Assembly: GCA_949317995.1 (NCBI GenBank)
Contig: OX439050.1
Location: 52,205,777 to 52,269,776, forward strand
Reading direction: 5' to 3'
DNA: 64,000 nt
Source of the DNA: Acholoe squamosa
Taxonomy: Eukaryota; Annelida; Polychaeta; Phyllodocida; Polynoidae
The notes beneath the pieces are model-generated. The model was given only the letters and a program-made list of their open reading frames with translations. It had not been told where the DNA came from and made no database searches. The translations under genes and the position numbers were made by a program. Positions 59,585-64,000 of the stretch are shown here, piece after piece. Position 1 is the first letter of the stretch; every line of letters starts with the position of its first letter.

Positions 59585-60371
59585 CAATCATTGTTGAGAA
59601 ATGGCTTTCAGGCTTGAAAGCCAATCTACTGGACTGAAAAAAAATACCCCAACTGGCAGGGATTGCTACTGAAAGTATTGCATATAAAATCACGATGGAT
59701 GATGAGATTTTGTGTAGAATTTTTTTTTAGAATCATGTGAGAATCATGTGAGGCATTAAAAATTATCCGATCTCTTTGAACTTTGGTAACGTGCGGGCAG
59801 TATTTGCCAAGAAGGCGCTAAATTTGTTTTTGAACTTCCATCAAGAGGATTCAACACATTTCGCAATTTTCACCCTCAGAAGGCGTCGAAATCGTCTATG
59901 CTTCCCTCCCTCAAATCTCAAGCCAAAAACACCCTGTTGGTAATATACTGATATAAGTACATATAATCATGTTCAAAACAAACAAATCCTTAAGCAGACA
60001 ACTCTTTGAATGTGGCTTTCATGTAGTTTATACCAGGGTAGCCCTTATTTTCTCTCTAAACAGATAATCTCTACCCCTTGGATCGGGCCTTATATATGTA
60101 GGCATGTAATAGCTAAAAGTGGCTAGCCTACTCATCATAAAGATTGAGGTGCTGAGATCGGCATAAGAAAAATTATACTTATGTAAGAACATATTCTACA
60201 CGGATAAGGAAAAGTTTTGGCCCTGTGACAAATTTAATTAGAAAGAAACAAAATACACAATGCTAATTAAACATGAATACAAGGTAAGTTTTACATCACC
60301 GTGGCTGGTCTCAGACTGTAATGAGTTTGGTACTTGTGAGTGTCAATACATCAAAAGCGTTAAATCCACTA
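59431..60371. other. Gene C 3' flank
   Basis: (TA)n microsatellite at 59527-59582, about 100 bp after the gene C stop. The rest is unique AT-rich sequence without a supported exon. Confidence 0.5.
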
Positions 60372-60600
60372 TGACGCACGGCTAATGCGTCAGCTATGCG
60401 TCTGTTTTGGGGGCATTCGCATGCGTCTCGGCCGTGCGTCTGGTCGTGCGTCTTCGAAAAATACTCAGCTTCATGGGTCTGCGTCTACAGACGCAGACGC
60501 ATGAGTCGCTTCCACTGGCCGTGAGTGTGCGTCTACAGCAGACGCATGGGAGACGCAGGCCTGAAACTACTTCCACTGCGCATGCGTCTGTCTGTGCGCG
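60372..60600. promoter_or_regulatory. Cluster of 'gcgtc' words: probable subterminal transposase-binding sites
   Basis: Eight gcgtc and five gacgc occurrences in about 230 bp, often as tgcgtct or agacgca, compared with very few elsewhere in the window. Position just upstream of the transposase fits the subterminal repeats bound by Harbinger proteins, and the element's promoter. Confidence 0.6.
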
Positions 60601-60679
60601 TGGTCATGTGACCTCTGTTTGGGTCTTTGTCAGAGAGGAAAGTCTGTGGTGTTTGGAAATCTTTCCTTCTCGAAACATC

Positions 60680-62755
60680 ATGTCACGCAAAAGAAAACAG
60701 GTTGAGATGGAGGCACACGCGCAGTCTATAGAAGAGGAACGTCTGCAGAATCTGAGGAACCTGGCAGCCTATGTCATCATGGATGATGACTTGGATGATG
60801 ACTACATTTTGCGTAACCACAAGGTGCAGAGGTCACACATGTTTTGGATGCACCCATATCTGCGTTCAAGGAAGGAGGAAAGGATGAAAAGATCCCTTGC
60901 CAGGCTGGAAGAGGATTTCCTGAGGGTGAGAAATTTTTATGCTGTTTTACCCGTACATTTATATTCATTCCCATGTCACAGGTCAATGTCTACATAAGGC
61001 CTAGTCTCATGCCTCTATTATTTTTTATTTTCATGGAATTAAAACATATCAATAAAAATAATTGGCTATGTGCTGAAAAACAATTTCAGAAGCACACTCA
61101 TGAGATGGAGTGTATATGGACCCCTATGTAAAAAAGAGTCATCTCTTTATAAACCAGATACCTAAAAAAATACATTTTCTGGCTTTAATATATTTTTTGC
61201 CTTATTTCCAGCTTGGTTGCATTTCTGAGTTCAAGAAGACCACACGCATGTCACCAGAGGTGTACAAGGACCTGCTAGAGATGGTGCGACCGTACATCAC
61301 ATACCAGGACACATCTTTCCGTGATGCAGTCACAGCTGAGGAGAGGTTGAGCTTGACTATCAGGTATCTGACACGAGGTAAGAAGTTTGAGTCTGTACAG
61401 ACACAAAAGTGTGAAATTTTTCCTTCTCGTTTATATCTTGTTCAAAAACAGAAGAATACATTTTGTTTTATTTATGGCCAAAAAGTTGCTAAACATAAAA
61501 ATAATTTAATTAACTTTACACAATATTTCAGTCAATAGTTTTTAATTATGTGTTTTCCTCTCCAGGAGACAGTGTTACGACTCTTCACCAGGGTTACCTG
61601 GTAGGTGAGTCAACGGTGCTACCCGTGGTGAGAGACACTTGCAAAGCCATCTTCAGAGCCTTGCATGAAACATACTTGAAGGTATGTGTCTTTAGACTAA
61701 CTTTATGATCCCCCCCCAAAATAAAAAAAAAAAATTAAAGGAACCACTTTAACACTGTCTGTGACATGATAATAGACCTTTCATTCCATATAGAAATCTT
61801 CTATAAAAAAAAAATTCCTGAAGTATGAGTGTGCGAGTAAAAGAATTACCCTTCTGCAGAAGCACAAGTCAAAGCCTGCTTCTATCTGACTGTAATTTTG
61901 TTTTTTATGTTTCAGCCGCCTACCACGAGGGATGACTGGTTAGCCATAGCCAAAGGGTACCATGACAAGTGGAACATGCCACATGTACTGGGTTCTTTGG
62001 ATGGGAAGCATATCCGCATAAAGAAGCCAAAGAAGTCTGGTTTGAACTATTACAATTACAAAGGATATTACAGCATAATTCTGTTTGCCTTAGTAGATGC
62101 AGACTATAAGTTCACATATGTGGATGTCGGAGCGGAAGGTAAAGCATCAGATAGCACTATTTGGAAGTACTCCTCTTTTGCTCAGGATATTGATGCCCCA
62201 GGTAACCCCCTTAATGTGCCAGAACCCTCAACTTTTCCAGGCTTCAACGGGGAGTTGCCCTATCATTTTCTTGCTGATGACGCATTCGAGATGAGTGAGA
62301 GACTTATGAAGCCATATCCCTCCACCAAACTCACCCCCCAGCAGAGGATATTCAACTACCGCCTGAGCAGGTCTAGACGGTGTGTGGAGAACGCCTTTGG
62401 GATCCTGGCCACTCGTTTCAGGATTTTCCGCCGAGAAATAGAAATGGCTCCAGAAAATGTGGACATTATAGTACTGGCATGTGTGGCTCTGCATAATTAC
62501 CTTAGAACAGTGGCCCCAGGAGCATACCTTCCGAAGGAAGCTTGCGACTGGGAGGGGAAAGACTACAAACAGCACAAAGGTCTGTGGCGTGCAGAGAAGG
62601 TCCTCCCAGGCGGAAAGCCTACTACTGTACGCAACCGATCAGACAGGGTCAAGATAATGAGGAACAATCTCGCGGGATGGTGTCTGACCAAGGAGGGAGA
62701 ACTTCCAAAACAGTGGGACGTTATTATGCAACATGACTTCTACTTTGAGCGCTAA
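60680..62755 (+). CDS. PIF/Harbinger (HARBI1-like) DDE transposase, 455 aa, four exons
   Basis: Exons 60680-60925, 61212-61377, 61566-61681 and 61916-62755 join in phase (0,1,0) to 1368 nt. The start is ATG at 60680 (MSRKRKQVEME); the frame is open further upstream through the 'gcgtc' cluster, but that part looks non-coding. Residues about 95-140 (FKKTTRMSPEVYKDLLEMV, EERLSLTIRYLTRG) match the HARBI1 N-terminal helical region. The nuclease core carries the triad D205 (VLGSLDGKHIRIKKP), D297 (FLADDAFEMSE) and E334 (RCVENAFGILATRFRIFRR). The protein cuts and joins the transposon ends; family members need a Myb-like partner for nuclear import and DNA binding, supplied by the neighbouring minus-strand gene. 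No disabling mutation seen. Confidence 0.93.
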
Positions 62756-63070
62756 GTGTGAACCCCGGAGTCTATGAACTTTAGTGTGTGGCCAGTAATG
62801 ACAATGTCAGAGACATTTTCTTTTCAGCTAAGTAAGTCATGTACACTGTGGTTCATGATATAAACTTATGTATGTATATCAGTCAGATAGAAAAAAAGAA
62901 ATACTATGATTAACAACAAAAACATTAACCTTTATTAAAGAAATTAACAAAAGTTCTTGAACTGGAATATACTTTGGCTTAAGACACTTTTCTGATACGT
63001 GTGTAGGCTTCTCCCTTCTTTGAGGCAGGATATATCGAACTCTAGCCCTGGTAAGTGAACAAACATGAAC

Positions 63071-63110
<40 letters not shown>

Positions 63111-63646
63111 TATTTATCTGTCTTTCTGTAAGCATAGAATAAATTATTTATCTTGTTCTTCAGAACCCGTATGTGTTTAAATTAGTCATGAGATCTTGAT
63201 CCTTGATGGAAAGTCTTAAGAAAGGCACCTGTGTTCGGGAAGCCCTATATGTCATACGTGTACACTTTTAGTTTGTAGACGCTGATTGTACTGTCATTTA
63301 ATATATAGACGCTCAACTTTATAAGTTAACTCCTACAGCATCGCAAGAACAAAAAATAAAATATCATAAGTTAGAATCATGCATCATTCATCTAAAACAA
63401 ATTGTTCTTGAGCACGAACTGTAAAAACTTGGATAAATACTAGTCATAGTATCATAGAAACATAAGACATGAACATGTAATTTTCCATATTAAGCACCAC
63501 GCCAGGCTTTCTTGCACAATTATATAAATAAAAAGTTCTTTTCCTTTTTCATACAAAATGTTCAAACAAATTTCTCTTGTTGTGTGTTATTTGAGAACTT
63601 CCGTCTTTTATATATAATCATCGTGGACGACAAACATGAATTAAGT
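62756..63646. other. Spacer between the two Harbinger genes
   Basis: Convergent 3' ends; AT-rich, with (TA)n at 63077-63110. No further gene seen. Confidence 0.6.
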
Positions 63647-64000
63647 TCACTTAGAAGGCCAGTCCCCGTCTAAAGCATCATACGCCATGTTAGTGACATG
63701 ACGCATGAACTTCCTTTGCAGTTTTGGTGACATCTGCTCTACCTGTCTGACCAAAGAGTCGGCCCACAGTTGGGCATCTGATGAAACAGGGTCTGAGGTA
63801 AGAGGCTGACTTATGAGTTTGGGTTTAGACAAGACTTCGACCATTTTTTCTAGGTTTTCGGATTTTTTTTCCATCATCCTCAACACCGGGTCGTTCTTGG
63901 CCTTCTCAGCTTTTTTTTTTTCCAGCTCAGCCTCACGGACCCGACGATGTTCAGGTCCTTGCTTTGTGTACCAATTTGCAGACGGGTTTTCCACACCATA
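63647..64000 (-). CDS. C-terminal part of Harbinger partner (Myb/SANT- or MADF-like) protein
   Basis: The minus-strand frame is open from the window edge to the stop at 63647, about 117 residues, with no certain start inside. It shows a basic, charged helix (REAELEKKKAEKAKNDPVLR, coiled coil likely) and a C-terminal helix WADSLVRQVEQMSPKLQRKF whose pattern resembles the BESS-type protein-interaction tail found after MADF/Myb-like DNA-binding domains. The DNA-binding domain itself should lie beyond the right edge. Convergent placement with the transposase supports the role as second Harbinger protein; the domain naming is inference. Confidence 0.65.
   Translation of the reverse strand, partial: YGVENPSANWYTKQGPEHRRVREAELEKKKAEKAKNDPVLRMMEKKSENLEKMVEVLSKPKLISQPLTSDPVSSDAQLWADSLVRQVEQMSPKLQRKFMRHVTNMAYDALDGDWPSK

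Larger units (their letters stand above)
60372..64000 (+). mobile_element. PIF/Harbinger DNA transposon, right end outside window
   Basis: A spliced DDE transposase (60680-62755, plus strand) faces a second gene (63647 to edge, minus strand). Two-gene PIF/Harbinger elements encode a HARBI1-type transposase and a Myb/SANT-like partner; that pairing is what is seen here. The left end is inferred from the 'gcgtct' cluster at 60372-60600; the right end lies outside. The transposase has no internal stop, so the element may be autonomous. Confidence 0.8.

Overview
The window looks like nuclear DNA of a non-vertebrate animal, probably a marine invertebrate. Small exons sit behind consensus gt/ag introns, there are many unrelated transposon families and dense MITE and minisatellite content, and there is no operon structure. 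I could not name the species from sequence alone.

Layout, left to right. 1-6.85 kb: a minus-strand Ty3/gypsy retrotransposon running off the left edge. Its gag and pol frames are open, they are joined by an apparent -1 shift, and about 1.1 kb of 20-bp repeat lies in the leader. 8.07-8.24 kb: the last exon of a NUDT12-like NADH/NAD-capped RNA pyrophosphatase gene, followed by a poly(A) signal. 11.0-17.5 kb: six-exon gene A, a 223-aa type I membrane protein with two cysteine modules; its first intron holds a LINE and several MITEs. 20.9-24.5 kb: a decayed DIRS-like tyrosine-recombinase retroelement on the minus strand. 25-34.8 kb: MITEs, microsatellites and a minisatellite, with no secure gene. 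34.9-37.95 kb: gene B, a paralogue of gene A with the same exon phases and the second module's cysteines at the same residue numbers. 41.2-46.9 kb: a probable large inverted-repeat element swollen by a 30-bp satellite (about 107 copies, higher-order structure) and a roughly 100-bp satellite. 47.3-48.2 kb and 50.3-51.9 kb: a zinc-finger coding sequence broken by an internal stop and a frame change, with a small decayed copy upstream. 54.1-55.9 kb: a mariner-type MITE split by a probable solo LTR. 56.8-59.4 kb: gene C, a four-exon type II membrane protein with a complete fibrinogen-like domain and a hemITAM-like tyrosine motif in its cytoplasmic tail. 60.4 kb to the right edge: a PIF/Harbinger transposon with an intact-looking spliced DDE transposase and a convergent partner gene.

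The most interesting biology is the set of three single-pass membrane proteins in one 48-kb stretch. Genes A and B look like a tandemly duplicated, apparently uncharacterised receptor family: signal peptide, two C-x3-C...C-x3-C modules of alpha-hairpinin-like spacing, Thr-rich stalk, transmembrane segment and a short tail with a conserved PM-x3-PAT motif and LRS end. Gene C joins a fibrinogen-like recognition domain to a tail resembling the DEDGYxxL signal of CLEC-2 and Dectin-1. That suggests, as inference only, an innate recognition locus. Exon structures were derived by eye from splice sites, phase and paralogue agreement; no search or alignment program was run.
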